A stretch of 64,000 nt of DNA from Alkalimonas collagenimarina. Its GTDB lineage: Bacteria; Pseudomonadota; Gammaproteobacteria; Enterobacterales; Alteromonadaceae. Below the pieces are notes generated by a model that ran no database searches, had not been told where the DNA came from, and was given only the letters and a program-made list of their open reading frames with translations. This document shows positions 33,637 to 42,913 of this stretch, in pieces. The position numbers and the translations under genes are program-made. The DNA is taken from assembly GCF_030717845.1 (NCBI RefSeq), contig NZ_JAUZVZ010000006.1:124001-188000 (forward strand), read 5' to 3'. The stretch's first letter is position 1. Every line of letters begins with the position of its first letter.

Positions 33637-34736
33637 TGCTGACAATGCGTTCGATTAAGCTCACCAAAGCGATTGCCTTGGTATTGATTGGCTACAGCTT
33701 GGTTGCGATGGCGAGTTGTAGCTGGATTTGGCATGCCAAAGTGAATATGCAGCAACGTCCAGCCTTGCGCGTGATTGATGTTGGCAGGCAGATTGAGATG
33801 CTAAACCGAGAGGTGTCAGCCTATGCTGAAGCGCTCACCCACCAGAGTAATGCTGAGTTGACTCAGTCATTATGGAGCCGGATCCAGGCCCGGCAACGCA
33901 CCATTCAAGGGTTATTGCATCAGTTTGTCGATTTGGAAAGTAATTTCAAAGTGCTTGAACGGCAAATTCAGCAACTTCAGCACGTTGTTGAACATGAAAA
34001 GCAGCATATTGACCCTCAAGCACTGCAACAAATGGTGGAGTGGATCCAGGAAGACATGGATATATTTACCAGCGATGTACACCGCTCGTTGCAGGAAATC
34101 ATCGCGGGGCAAACCAACGCCTTGCATCGTTATGGCAATGCAGTGGCTTGGCTGAGTATCGGTGTTTTCTCCATCGGCTTTGTATTGCTGTTGCTCTTTA
34201 TCCTACTTAGCAAACAAAATCGTCAATTGAATAAACTCGCCTCCGAAGATGGTTTAACCGGCCTGCATAATCGGCGCAGTGCCATGCTGCAAGGTGAGTT
34301 ACTATGCGCCATGGCGCAACGCAATCATCAACCAATAACCCTGGTATTGCTGGATGTCGACCACTTTAAACAAGTAAACGATGTCTATGGCCACCCGGCA
34401 GGTGATAAAGCACTGCAAATGTTGGCTCAATTGATGAAAGCCTATGCCCGGCGTACCACGGATGTGCTGGCCCGCATTGGTGGTGAAGAGTTTATGCTGC
34501 TGATGCCAGATACCGACGAAGAAGTCGCGGAGCAGTTGTGCAAGGTGCTGTTGAATGCACTCGCAGAAACGAAAGTGAGCGATGAACAGGCTTTTCACAT
34601 CACCGCCAGTATGGGGCTGGCTTGCAGTGAACAGGGGAAGTACCACTTTGACGAACTGTACCGTCAGGCGGATAAAGCCCTGTATCAAGCCAAAGCACAG
34701 GGCCGTAACCAACTGGTGGTATTTCAACAAGATTAA
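33636..34736 (+). CDS. Membrane diguanylate cyclase (GGDEF)
   Basis: A 366-aa inner-membrane enzyme making c-di-GMP from GTP. It has an N-terminal span (about 11-33), a periplasmic helical sensor (about 35-168, Gln-rich coiled coil), a second span (about 172-192) and a GGDEF domain (about 205-360). The active site is GGEEF (282-286), with the upstream metal-binding LLDVDHFKQVND. The inhibitory I-site RxxD is intact as RTTD (273-276), exactly five residues before GGEEF, so product inhibition is expected. It is coupled to the exported SUOX-like protein, which may signal to its sensor domain. Confidence 0.94.
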   Translation: MLTMRSIKLTKAIALVLIGYSLVAMASCSWIWHAKVNMQQRPALRVIDVGRQIEMLNREVSAYAEALTHQSNAELTQSLWSRIQARQRTIQGLLHQFVDLESNFKVLERQIQQLQHVVEHEKQHIDPQALQQMVEWIQEDMDIFTSDVHRSLQEIIAGQTNALHRYGNAVAWLSIGVFSIGFVLLLLFILLSKQNRQLNKLASEDGLTGLHNRRSAMLQGELLCAMAQRNHQPITLVLLDVDHFKQVNDVYGHPAGDKALQMLAQLMKAYARRTTDVLARIGGEEFMLLMPDTDEEVAEQLCKVLLNALAETKVSDEQAFHITASMGLACSEQGKYHFDELYRQADKALYQAKAQGRNQLVVFQQD

Positions 34737-34759
34737 AAAAGCCCGCGACATGCGCGGGC
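34735..34759 (-). terminator. Rho-independent terminator of the first TonB-dependent receptor gene
   Basis: GCCCGCG / CGCGGGC form a 7-bp GC stem with a 5-nt loop. On the minus strand it is followed by six T (the A run at 34735-34740), which also contains the stop of the convergent diguanylate cyclase gene. Confidence 0.88.
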
Positions 34760-34780
34760 TGGCTTCTCCACTTACAGTGG

Positions 34781-37666
34781 TTAGAAGCTGTACGACACCG
34801 AGGTGTAGTAGAAGCGCCCAATATTGTTGTAAGCCGCTGTAGTACCAGTAGTGCCGGTAGTTACACCAGGCAGGCTGCGATCAAACACGTTATCAATACC
34901 AACCGCCAACTGCACGCCGCTGGCAAACTGATAGCCCAGACGTAAATCCGTCACAAAGTAGCTACCATAATTCATGATATCGCTAGGATCCGGATTGATA
35001 GCCAGCTCCTGCTGACGGTACAGCGAGACATTGTCGATAAAGCGTGTTTTCCAGCTTGCCGTCCAGACATCGTAACGGTAATTGATACTCAGGTTGGTTT
35101 GCCAACGCGCATCCCCGACTGTTCCGGCGTATTGGTCAAACTCTTCCGGGCTGTCCTGGAACGAGAAGGTTTTTCTGGAATCGAGATAAGTACCAATCAG
35201 CTTGGTGTTAAAACGACCGCCCAGTGCATCAAAATCATAGCCCAGCTCAAAATCGACGCCTTCAGCGGTCAATGCCGCCACATTCTGAGTAATTGAGGTG
35301 ATCAACGTCAGCTCACTCTGATCATTCCGCTCGATTAAAGCACAGAATTGATTGTTGGTGCCACTTGCTGAATCAACGCATTTGTTCAGAATATTCTGCG
35401 CCGACACCGCAGAGATAGCATCGTCTATCTCAATAGACCAGTAATCCAGGGTCGCGCTAAAGCCCGGTAACCAGTCTGGCTGATACACCAAACCAACCGT
35501 GTAACTGGTAGACTTCTCTTCGGTTAAATCCGGATTACCACCACTCAAACCTTCGATGGTTGATGCGGTCGCTTGCGGATCAAAGTTTTCAGGGATACCC
35601 AGTGCCGCACAATTGATACGTCGGGTTTCACTCTGCACCTCATCAACACCGCAAGGGTCTGTGACCCGGAAGAAGGTTTGATTTTGTGGCCCATACAGTT
35701 CACCAATGTTCGGCGCCCGTAAGGCTTCAGAATAGGTTGCCCGCGCCCGCAGCTGCGAGTTCAGGTGCCAATCCAAACCAGTTTTCCAGCTGACAGCACT
35801 GCCGATGGTGCTGTAATCGGCGTAACGCACGGCGACATCAAACACCAGATCCTGAATCAGCGGTAAATCAGCCAACAGTGGTATCGAGACTTCCCCGAAT
35901 ACTTCGTTTACCTCAAAGCTGCCTTTTTCATACTGCAATGAATTCAGAAAGGTTGCGCCAGTAGCGGCAAAGCTATCCGGAACACTTTCACTTTCTTCTT
36001 TACGGTATTCGGCACCCATAGATACACCGACATAACCGGCAGGAAGCTCAAATAAACCGCTGTTGTTTAAGTGGCCGCTAAGCACCGTCTGGCGGACAGT
36101 ACTGTTGCTGTATGAGTTGGTGTTGAACCAGTTGCGCGCCTCGGCATTAATGGCATTGTCACCAAAGATGCTGGTGGGTACACAGCCATTGGCGCGCGCT
36201 AGCTCGTCACGACAAACTATTTCATTACCGACCACAATCGCATCGATCGATTGAGCAAAATTGGTACGGATCAGGTTGTTGCGGTTGATCTGCTCCAGCT
36301 TGGTTTCACCAAAAACACCGTAAAGCTCGTAGTTCCAGTCAAGTCCCAGGGCACCTTCGATACCAGCCACAAAGCGAGACGTGGTGCGGGTATTGTTTTC
36401 CAACCGGCGGCCAGCATCTTGCTGGAAGCGGTGTACGGCAATTTCATTGATGCCATACGCATCCATCAGTTGTACCAGGCTTGGATCCAGGTAGGCATTG
36501 TCGCGCCCAACCATTAAAGCACTGTCGTATTCGAAGAAGGATGGCTGCCCTTCGCTGTCGCCTTTGCTGCGAACAAACTTGGCTTCGGCATAGATCAGGG
36601 TATCCGGCGTCAGTTCAAAGTTGATTTTGCTGTTCACATTAAAGCGATTAAAGGCTGGCTGTAAATCGGTGTAACGGCGTAAATCTAACAACTCACAATC
36701 AGAGCAACGTCCCCACTGGCCATAAGTGGTGCCTAAGTCCTGAGCACGGACACTGCCATCTGGATTAAAGATAAACCAGTCGATGCTTCCGCTGTCTGAC
36801 TCTAGGTAGAAATTGCCTGCTGTCGAGCTGTCGTACCAGCCGGCATTGGCCACGGTGATGGTATCCGGGATGCCATCATGTATCCAGTTGCCATCGGCAT
36901 CGCGATAATCGCCGTCGTCTGGGTTGCGCACTGCCATATAGGATGTGCGTGTCTGGCGACGCTGGGTGGCATTCATACCACGCTGGCCGGACACTTCTGC
37001 CGAGATGGCAAAGTTACCGCGATCATCGGCAAAGTTGGTACCGAACGAGCCGGTTAGCTTGTGGTTGCGGTACGGGTTGTCTTCAGCAGTGCCCAGCATG
37101 GCCTGCACATCAAACCCTTCAATGTTGCGCTTTAACTTGAAGTTCACCACGCCAGTAACCGCATCGGCACCATAAACCGCAGAGGCACCACCGGTGATGA
37201 TTTCGACCGATTCAATCCAGGCCGTAGGAATGGCGTTGGTATCTACCGCCGCAGAGCCAGCACTGCTGGACACATGACGCTTGCCATCCACCAGCACCAG
37301 AGTACGGGATGCGCCCATACCACGTAAATCCAGCAAACTTAAACCAGCCGTACCAATGAAGCGGCCTGAGTTGGCCAATGAGTAAGTAGCGGCTAACGAT
37401 GGCAGTACATTGAGCACTTCACCAATATTCATGGCGCCAGTTTCAACCAGATCCCGGCCGCTGATCACCGTCACCGGTGATGGAGCCACAGCACCTTCAC
37501 GTAGAATGCGCGAGCCAGTTACCTGAATCCGCTCTGGCGCCGCGGCGACGTCACTGCTGGTGGCATCTGCTCCGGCCAAAGCCGGAAACATTACAGCACT
37601 GCTACCGAGCAGGCCAATCTGCATCGCCCGATGCAGTGATGAATTACTAAATTTAGTGTTGCGCAT
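34781..37666 (-). CDS. TonB-dependent outer-membrane receptor (about 961 aa)
   Basis: A large TonB-dependent receptor. The start used is the ATG at about 37666 (MRNTKFSNSSLHRAMQIGLLG), giving a signal sequence ending near ALAGA. The frame stays open to 38002 but would overlap metC. The TonB-box-like stretch ERIQVTGSRI is followed by a plug domain (SPVTVISGRDLVETGAMNIGEVLNVL, LVLVDGKRH, GGASAVYGADAVTGVVNF) and a 22-strand barrel ending in FYYTSVSYSF. The length and style fit receptors for peptides, glycans or other large nutrients, not a classical siderophore receptor, but the ligand is unknown. Confidence 0.92.
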   Translation of the reverse strand: MRNTKFSNSSLHRAMQIGLLGSSAVMFPALAGADATSSDVAAAPERIQVTGSRILREGAVAPSPVTVISGRDLVETGAMNIGEVLNVLPSLAATYSLANSGRFIGTAGLSLLDLRGMGASRTLVLVDGKRHVSSSAGSAAVDTNAIPTAWIESVEIITGGASAVYGADAVTGVVNFKLKRNIEGFDVQAMLGTAEDNPYRNHKLTGSFGTNFADDRGNFAISAEVSGQRGMNATQRRQTRTSYMAVRNPDDGDYRDADGNWIHDGIPDTITVANAGWYDSSTAGNFYLESDSGSIDWFIFNPDGSVRAQDLGTTYGQWGRCSDCELLDLRRYTDLQPAFNRFNVNSKINFELTPDTLIYAEAKFVRSKGDSEGQPSFFEYDSALMVGRDNAYLDPSLVQLMDAYGINEIAVHRFQQDAGRRLENNTRTTSRFVAGIEGALGLDWNYELYGVFGETKLEQINRNNLIRTNFAQSIDAIVVGNEIVCRDELARANGCVPTSIFGDNAINAEARNWFNTNSYSNSTVRQTVLSGHLNNSGLFELPAGYVGVSMGAEYRKEESESVPDSFAATGATFLNSLQYEKGSFEVNEVFGEVSIPLLADLPLIQDLVFDVAVRYADYSTIGSAVSWKTGLDWHLNSQLRARATYSEALRAPNIGELYGPQNQTFFRVTDPCGVDEVQSETRRINCAALGIPENFDPQATASTIEGLSGGNPDLTEEKSTSYTVGLVYQPDWLPGFSATLDYWSIEIDDAISAVSAQNILNKCVDSASGTNNQFCALIERNDQSELTLITSITQNVAALTAEGVDFELGYDFDALGGRFNTKLIGTYLDSRKTFSFQDSPEEFDQYAGTVGDARWQTNLSINYRYDVWTASWKTRFIDNVSLYRQQELAINPDPSDIMNYGSYFVTDLRLGYQFASGVQLAVGIDNVFDRSLPGVTTGTTGTTAAYNNIGRFYYTSVSYSF

Positions 37667-37694
37667 AACAGCTCCCTGAAAGATACGACCAGTT

Positions 37695-37721
37695 GTTGCA
37701 CTGGTTAAAAGCGTTGCACTG
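37695..37721 (-). repeat. Two 9-bp direct repeats upstream of the receptor gene
   Basis: GTTGCACTG occurs twice in direct orientation (about 37695-37703 and 37713-37721), 18 bp apart, within 60 bp of the receptor start. Such spacing is compatible with tandem regulator binding on one face of the helix. No known motif is recognised. Confidence 0.35.
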
Positions 37722-37850
37722 CGCATGCAGACAACGATGGCTTTACCCAAAATGGGCGCATTGTAAGGAAAGATGGCGCAGGATCCAGCAAAAACGGCCA
37801 GAAAAAAACCGTTCGATGAATTGTTATGCAGGTTTAGTCGGATAATTATA

Positions 37851-37880
37851 CAGAGTGGTGGTATATCAAGCACCACTCTG
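37851..37880 (-). terminator. Hairpin after metC
   Basis: A perfect 10-bp inverted repeat (CAGAGTGGTG / CACCACTCTG, 10-nt loop) begins 13 nt beyond the metC stop. The sequence behind it on the minus strand (TATAATTATC) is AT-rich but not a T run. It is a moderate terminator candidate. Confidence 0.55.
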
Positions 37881-37893
37881 TACTGTTCATAAG

Positions 37894-39066
37894 CTAAAGT
37901 GCAGCTTGATACCGGGCAAAAGCTTGCGTTAGATCGGCAATTAAATCGTCCGGATCTTCCAGGCCAATATGCAAACGGATCAAAGGCCCTTGGTGTGGCC
38001 ACTGGCTGGCAGTACGTAGTTTTTGTACATTCAGGGTAGGTGAAATCAGGCTTTCGTAGCCACCCCAGGAAAAGCCCATTTTAAAATATTGCATGCCTTC
38101 AACAAAAGCGGCCACGGCTTTGGCACCGCCTTGCTTTAAGGCGAATGAAAACAGGCCGTTACTGCCGCTGAAATCACGCTTAAACGCCTCATGGCCTGGG
38201 TTGCTGCTAAACGCTGGATGACGGACCGTTTCCACGTCTGGCCGGTCGGCCAGCCAACGAGCAATCTGCAGCGCATTGTGTTCGTGTTGCTGCAACCGAA
38301 TCCCTAAAGTGCGTAACCCACGACTCGCCTGATAGACATCATCGGCCGAGGCGCAGTAACCTAACACATAGCTGTGCTCACGTAATTGCGGCCAGTGCTT
38401 TTCATTGGCACTGGCGGTACCCAGCATCACATCGGAATGGCCGACGATGTACTTGGTTGCCGCCTGAATGGAGATATCGACCCCCATCTCGAATGGCCGG
38501 CATAAAATCGGTGAAGCCCAGGTATTGTCGAGAATGGTCACGATTCCATGCTGCTGTGCTATGTTGCAGATAGCTGGCACATCCTGTACTTCCATCGTCA
38601 AAGAGCCCGGCGACTCCAGAAAAATTACCTTGGTCGATGGCCGGATCAACTCCACAATGCCAGCACCAAGCATGGGATCATAGTACTCGGTGTCGATGCC
38701 CATCGGCCGTAAAATCTTTTCACATAAAGCCCGGGTGGGTTCATACACCGAGTCCACCATCAGCAGATGATCGCCTGATTGTAAGAACGAGAGCAAAGCA
38801 CCACTCACAGCGGCCGCACCACATGGATACAAAGCACAACCAGCACCACCTTCCAGCTCACACATCGCCTCTTGAAACGCGAAATGCGTTGCTGTGCCGC
38901 GACGGCCATAAAAAGGGACTCGATTGCCTTTATGCTGGCTGGCATGCGCCAGCTCTGCCATGGTGTCAAAGGTAATAGTAGAAGCTCTGACTACCGGAGG
39001 ATTCACCGCTTGACCAACCCACTTTTTGCCGCGGCCTGCTTGAATGAGGTGTGTATTTTTCTTCAT
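37894..39066 (-). CDS. metC: Cystathionine beta-lyase MetC
   Basis: A 390-aa PLP enzyme of the Cys/Met metabolism family that cleaves cystathionine to homocysteine, ammonia and pyruvate. Family features are the N-terminal VNPPVVRAST, FYGRRGTATHFAFQEAM with the phosphate-binding Tyr-x-Arg, LDNTWASPILCRP, and the PLP lysine in AATKYIVGHSDVMLG. The FSWGGYESL segment near the C-terminus is typical of beta-lyases, not of gamma-synthases. No met box is visible upstream. It lies between two TonB-dependent receptor genes, in the same direction as the first. Confidence 0.93.
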   Translation of the reverse strand: MKKNTHLIQAGRGKKWVGQAVNPPVVRASTITFDTMAELAHASQHKGNRVPFYGRRGTATHFAFQEAMCELEGGAGCALYPCGAAAVSGALLSFLQSGDHLLMVDSVYEPTRALCEKILRPMGIDTEYYDPMLGAGIVELIRPSTKVIFLESPGSLTMEVQDVPAICNIAQQHGIVTILDNTWASPILCRPFEMGVDISIQAATKYIVGHSDVMLGTASANEKHWPQLREHSYVLGYCASADDVYQASRGLRTLGIRLQQHEHNALQIARWLADRPDVETVRHPAFSSNPGHEAFKRDFSGSNGLFSFALKQGGAKAVAAFVEGMQYFKMGFSWGGYESLISPTLNVQKLRTASQWPHQGPLIRLHIGLEDPDDLIADLTQAFARYQAAL

Positions 39067-39349
39067 GCAACAACTCCTTAAACGCCAAGTTCGGGCTCAG
39101 CACCTTCACGATCCTATAATCTTTCATCATGGTACTGCTTTTGGTCGCCCAGATCATCTGTCAGACCAAAGTTGCAAGGAAATTCATGGAGTTCTGGTCT
39201 ATGATTAATGGCATCACGTATACATGAAGTACGACATTGTAGTTGAGTCGTTACTAATAAGAAGCTGAAAAAGCCAGCATCATTATAAAAATAAGTATCG
39301 ATGTATAAGGATAGAGACAACACAAATTAAAATCCCTAGGAGAAACTAT

Positions 39350-41836
39350 ATGCGTACTTTTCGTGTCACGCCCCTGGCCATCGCCATCACTTCCATACTA
39401 ACAACCCCACTGGTGGTTGCTGATGATGATACTGCTGCTGAGCGAGTTGAGACCATAGTGGTCACAGGTACCCGCGTTGCTGGCCGCACAATTTCCGATA
39501 CCGCAGTACCGGTCGACTTAGTTCGCTCCGATGTATTGGAGCGCTCTGGCACCACCGAACTTAATCAAGCGTTGTCGGTTGCTTTACCATCCTTTAACTT
39601 TCCCCGGCCAGGCCTTGCCGATGGTACCGATACCATTCGTCCCGCTACACTACGTGGTTTATCACCGGATCAGTCCTTGGTATTGGTGAACTCAAAACGA
39701 CGCCATGCTGCCGCACTGGTGAACGTGAATGGTACCGTTGGCCGGGGCGCTTCCGCAGTGGATCTGAATACTATCCCCATGGGAGCCATTAGCGCCATTG
39801 AAGTGTTGCGCGATGGTGCATCCGCCCAATATGGCTCTGATGCCATAGCCGGGGTTATGAACGTACGCTTACGTGAAGCAGCCGATGGAGGTTCCGTGAC
39901 GCTAGGCTATAGCTTGCGGGATACCAGTTACACCACACCGACCACCCCACCTCCGGAAGGGGCGACCTGGAGTGCCCCGAGCGAACTAAAACGCAGCCGC
40001 AGTGATGGTGAAACCATTACCCTGTCTGGCTGGAAAGGCTTTGAGTTGGGCAATAACGGTTTTTTGACCGTTTCAGCTGAGTACAAAGATCAAGAACGTA
40101 CGGAACGTGGAGGCTGGGATTATCGACAACAATACCCTCTGCTGGCAGATGGTAGCTTCGATCCCCGTGAGCAAAGCTTTAACCGCTTTAGTGCTTGGTA
40201 TGGTGAGCCAGAAATGGAGCAGTGGACCTTATTTGCCAATGCAGGCGTCACCACGGATAACGGCAAACTCTATGGCTGGGCAAGTTATCAGAATCGTCAA
40301 GCCACCTCTGGAGGCTTTTACCGGCCAGCCAATGATGCCAGAAACGTGCCTGAGATATACCCAGACGGCTTCTTGCCGCTTATTTCACCAGATGTGGATG
40401 ACTTCAGTGCCGCCTTTGGTTATGAGTGGGATTGGGGTGAATGGCAATTGGATACCTCTGTGGTCTATGGCTCCAATAAAATGGCCTTTACCATTGAAAA
40501 TACACTCAACCGCTCCTTTGGCCCAGCCAGCCAAACCGAATTTGATGCCGGTGGTTATAAATACAATCAATGGGTCTACAACTTATCGGGGGTAAAAGCC
40601 ATTGATGTCGATGGCCTTGCCTCAGCGCTTAACCTGGCACTTGGCGTGGAGGCTCGTCGCGAAAGCTATTCGATCTTTGCTGGCGAACCTCAATCCTATC
40701 AAAATGGTGGTGTATTGTTGCCAAATGGCAACCCAACCGCCTCGGGTTCTCAGGTATTCCCTGGCTTTCGACCATCCAATGAAGTTGACGAAAGCCGGAC
40801 CGCCATCGGTGCCTATATCGATCTTGAAGCGAATATAACCGATCAATGGCTGGCATCGGCTGCCTTACGAGCGGAACGTTACTCCGACTTTGGCAGTAAC
40901 CTATCCGGTAAGTTTGCCACCCGCTATGATTTCACCGACACCTTTGCACTTCGCGGCTCAGTGCAAAACGGCTTTCGCGCACCATCGCTGCAGCAACAAA
41001 ACTTTACGGCTACTTCGACCAACTTTATCGGCGGTATTCCGTTTGATATCACCACCTTCCCCGTCAATGATCCGGTGGCGGTAGCTCTTGGAGCTCGGGA
41101 GCTGGATGCGGAGAAATCGATTAATTTTTCGCTCGGTGCTGTGATGCGCTTTGATACCGTCACCATTACCGTGGATGCTTACCGCATCGATATTGATGAT
41201 CGCATCGTTTTGTCAGAGAACCTGACGCAGCCGAATGTGCGAGACTTTCTGGAATCACAAGGCTTTATCGGCATAGGTGGCGGCCGCTTCTTCATTAATG
41301 GGGTCGATACCGAAACACAAGGTGTGGATGTGGTGATCAACTGGCCAGTGTTGACCGATACTATGGGCAACTTTGACTTTACATTAGTGGGTAACCTAAA
41401 TAGTACCAAAGTCACGCGAGTACCTGAAACAGCCGAACTAGCTGCATTGGATCCTGCTCCAGTGCTGTTTGATCGAGTAAATGTGCTCACCTTTGAGAAA
41501 GGCAATCCCAAAGACAAATTCGGTGCCATTGTTAACTGGGCTCATGATCGCTTTGGCGCCACCTTAAAAGCCACTCGCTACGGGGAAGTATTGACACCAA
41601 ATGCCAACCCAATCAACGACTTTACATTGGGCTCAAAAGTTTTGGTTGATTTAGAGGGGCGCTACCAGGTAACGGATAATATGCGGATAGCGTTTGGGGC
41701 AGATAATCTGTTCGATACATATCCGGATGCATTCCCAATCAACTTGAATACAACAGGAGCAACCGCTTTCTCTAACTACTCCCCCTTTGGTCGTTCTGGC
41801 CGGATGTTGTATGCACGCCTAAGCTATGATTTTTAA
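39350..41836 (+). CDS. TonB-dependent outer-membrane receptor (828 aa)
   Basis: A second TonB-dependent receptor, 828 aa, starting after the Shine-Dalgarno AGGAGAA. It has a signal peptide (about 1-24, cleaved at VVADD), the TonB-box-like VETIVVTGTRV, a plug with LRGLSPDQSLVLVNSKRRH and VLRDGASAQYGSDAIAGVMNV, and a barrel ending in MLYARLSYDF. It differs clearly from the receptor at 34.8-37.7 kb and is not a recent duplicate. The ligand is unknown. It is divergent from metC, with 283 bp between the start codons. Confidence 0.92.
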   Translation: MRTFRVTPLAIAITSILTTPLVVADDDTAAERVETIVVTGTRVAGRTISDTAVPVDLVRSDVLERSGTTELNQALSVALPSFNFPRPGLADGTDTIRPATLRGLSPDQSLVLVNSKRRHAAALVNVNGTVGRGASAVDLNTIPMGAISAIEVLRDGASAQYGSDAIAGVMNVRLREAADGGSVTLGYSLRDTSYTTPTTPPPEGATWSAPSELKRSRSDGETITLSGWKGFELGNNGFLTVSAEYKDQERTERGGWDYRQQYPLLADGSFDPREQSFNRFSAWYGEPEMEQWTLFANAGVTTDNGKLYGWASYQNRQATSGGFYRPANDARNVPEIYPDGFLPLISPDVDDFSAAFGYEWDWGEWQLDTSVVYGSNKMAFTIENTLNRSFGPASQTEFDAGGYKYNQWVYNLSGVKAIDVDGLASALNLALGVEARRESYSIFAGEPQSYQNGGVLLPNGNPTASGSQVFPGFRPSNEVDESRTAIGAYIDLEANITDQWLASAALRAERYSDFGSNLSGKFATRYDFTDTFALRGSVQNGFRAPSLQQQNFTATSTNFIGGIPFDITTFPVNDPVAVALGARELDAEKSINFSLGAVMRFDTVTITVDAYRIDIDDRIVLSENLTQPNVRDFLESQGFIGIGGGRFFINGVDTETQGVDVVINWPVLTDTMGNFDFTLVGNLNSTKVTRVPETAELAALDPAPVLFDRVNVLTFEKGNPKDKFGAIVNWAHDRFGATLKATRYGEVLTPNANPINDFTLGSKVLVDLEGRYQVTDNMRIAFGADNLFDTYPDAFPINLNTTGATAFSNYSPFGRSGRMLYARLSYDF

Positions 41837-41849
41837 GGTTTAGTCGGGC

Positions 41850-41881
41850 AGTATAAAGGCGCCAATTGGCGCCTTTATACT
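41850..41881. terminator. Long perfect hairpin between the second receptor and EAL genes
   Basis: A perfect 14-bp stem (AGTATAAAGGCGCC / GGCGCCTTTATACT) with an AATT loop lies 13 nt after the receptor stop and 20 nt from the convergent EAL gene stop. The stem itself ends in an AT-rich section, so it probably acts in both directions although a separate T run is missing. Confidence 0.7.
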
Positions 41882-41901
41882 CAATACAGACCAACAAGTA
41901 A

Positions 41902-42675
41902 CTACTGCGATAAACCATGAATATCGGCCAATGGGATCAGCGTTTCCAGTGCCGGTTTGGCAAAATAATACCCTTGCATATACCGCACTCCCAATGACAC
42001 TAAATATGCCAATTCTTCCGCACTCTCAATGCCTTCGGCAAGCACCTTGGTGCCTTGTAGCTCGCATTCAGCCAAGGTGCTTTCCACTATTAATTGCTTA
42101 GCAGGGCTTTGGTCAATATCACGGATCAGCGACATATCGAGCTTTAATATGTGCGGCCTGAGTTCGCGCAGCCATTCTTGGTTGGCAAAGCCAGAACCAT
42201 AGTCGTCAATGGCGGTTAAAAAGCCATGCTTGGCATAACTTCTAAAAATCCTATTTAAGTGCGCTTTGTCCGGGATCTCTTCGCTTTCAATGACTTCAAA
42301 AATAATGTTTTTCTTATTAAAGCCATACAAGTCGCATGCTTCGAGCGTGGCTTTGATGCAGGTTTCCGGGTTGTACACTGCATTGGGCATAAAGTTGATA
42401 TTTAAATAACTATCACAGCCAAGTCGTGCCGCTGTTTCAATCGCTTTCACCCGGCAGGCCTGATCAAAATAATACCGGTTATCACAGGTGATCCGCTCGA
42501 ACACCCAGCCTGCACCTTGTCCTTCCGGGCCACGTACTAAGGCTTCATGCGCAAAAATAGATTGGGTTTGCCAGTCGATAATGGGCTGAAACGCCATTTT
42601 TATTTGAAAACCAAGCGACTGGCCACTCAAGCAATCTCTGCAAGTTTGCTGTTTTATACTGGTCGGAAACTCCAT
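41902..42675 (-). CDS. EAL-domain c-di-GMP phosphodiesterase
   Basis: A 257-aa cytosolic protein with almost nothing but an EAL domain. The catalytic set appears complete: EAL in HEALVRG, Asn in LNINF, Glu in FEVIESE, Asp pair in IDDYGSGFAN, Lys in LKLDMSLIR and Glu in AEGIES. The short N-terminal extension carries a CRDC cysteine pair (about residues 12-15) that could sense metal or redox state, which is speculation. The overall style resembles EAL proteins of the BLUF/YcgF type, but no BLUF domain is present. Confidence 0.92.
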   Translation of the reverse strand: MEFPTSIKQQTCRDCLSGQSLGFQIKMAFQPIIDWQTQSIFAHEALVRGPEGQGAGWVFERITCDNRYYFDQACRVKAIETAARLGCDSYLNINFMPNAVYNPETCIKATLEACDLYGFNKKNIIFEVIESEEIPDKAHLNRIFRSYAKHGFLTAIDDYGSGFANQEWLRELRPHILKLDMSLIRDIDQSPAKQLIVESTLAECELQGTKVLAEGIESAEELAYLVSLGVRYMQGYYFAKPALETLIPLADIHGLSQ

Positions 42676-42913
42676 GCGCCCCCCGCGTTGTGTTGCATGA
42701 ACCTTTAGTATAGCTATAAATCAGTGACAGTTGCACAGCTATTGAGCCTAAACTTCTGTATTTACATCGGTTCCCTATCCCCCTTCGCTGGCAAAACATA
42801 CCAGCACTGACACCTGAGTCAGAGCCATGTATACTAATACGCATTCATGAGCCCGCGATTGATCGCTGCTCTTTTTCTGTACGTATCCAGCAGCTTTGCG
42901 CTGAAGTGAACCT

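Noticed and set aside
37667-37893. Fur box before the first TonB receptor
   Set aside because: I looked for the GATAATGATwATCATTATC pattern and found no acceptable match, so there is no evidence for iron control.
37667-38002. N-terminal extension of the first TonB receptor frame
   Set aside because: It would start at a GTG inside metC and place a non-signal sequence ahead of a good signal peptide.
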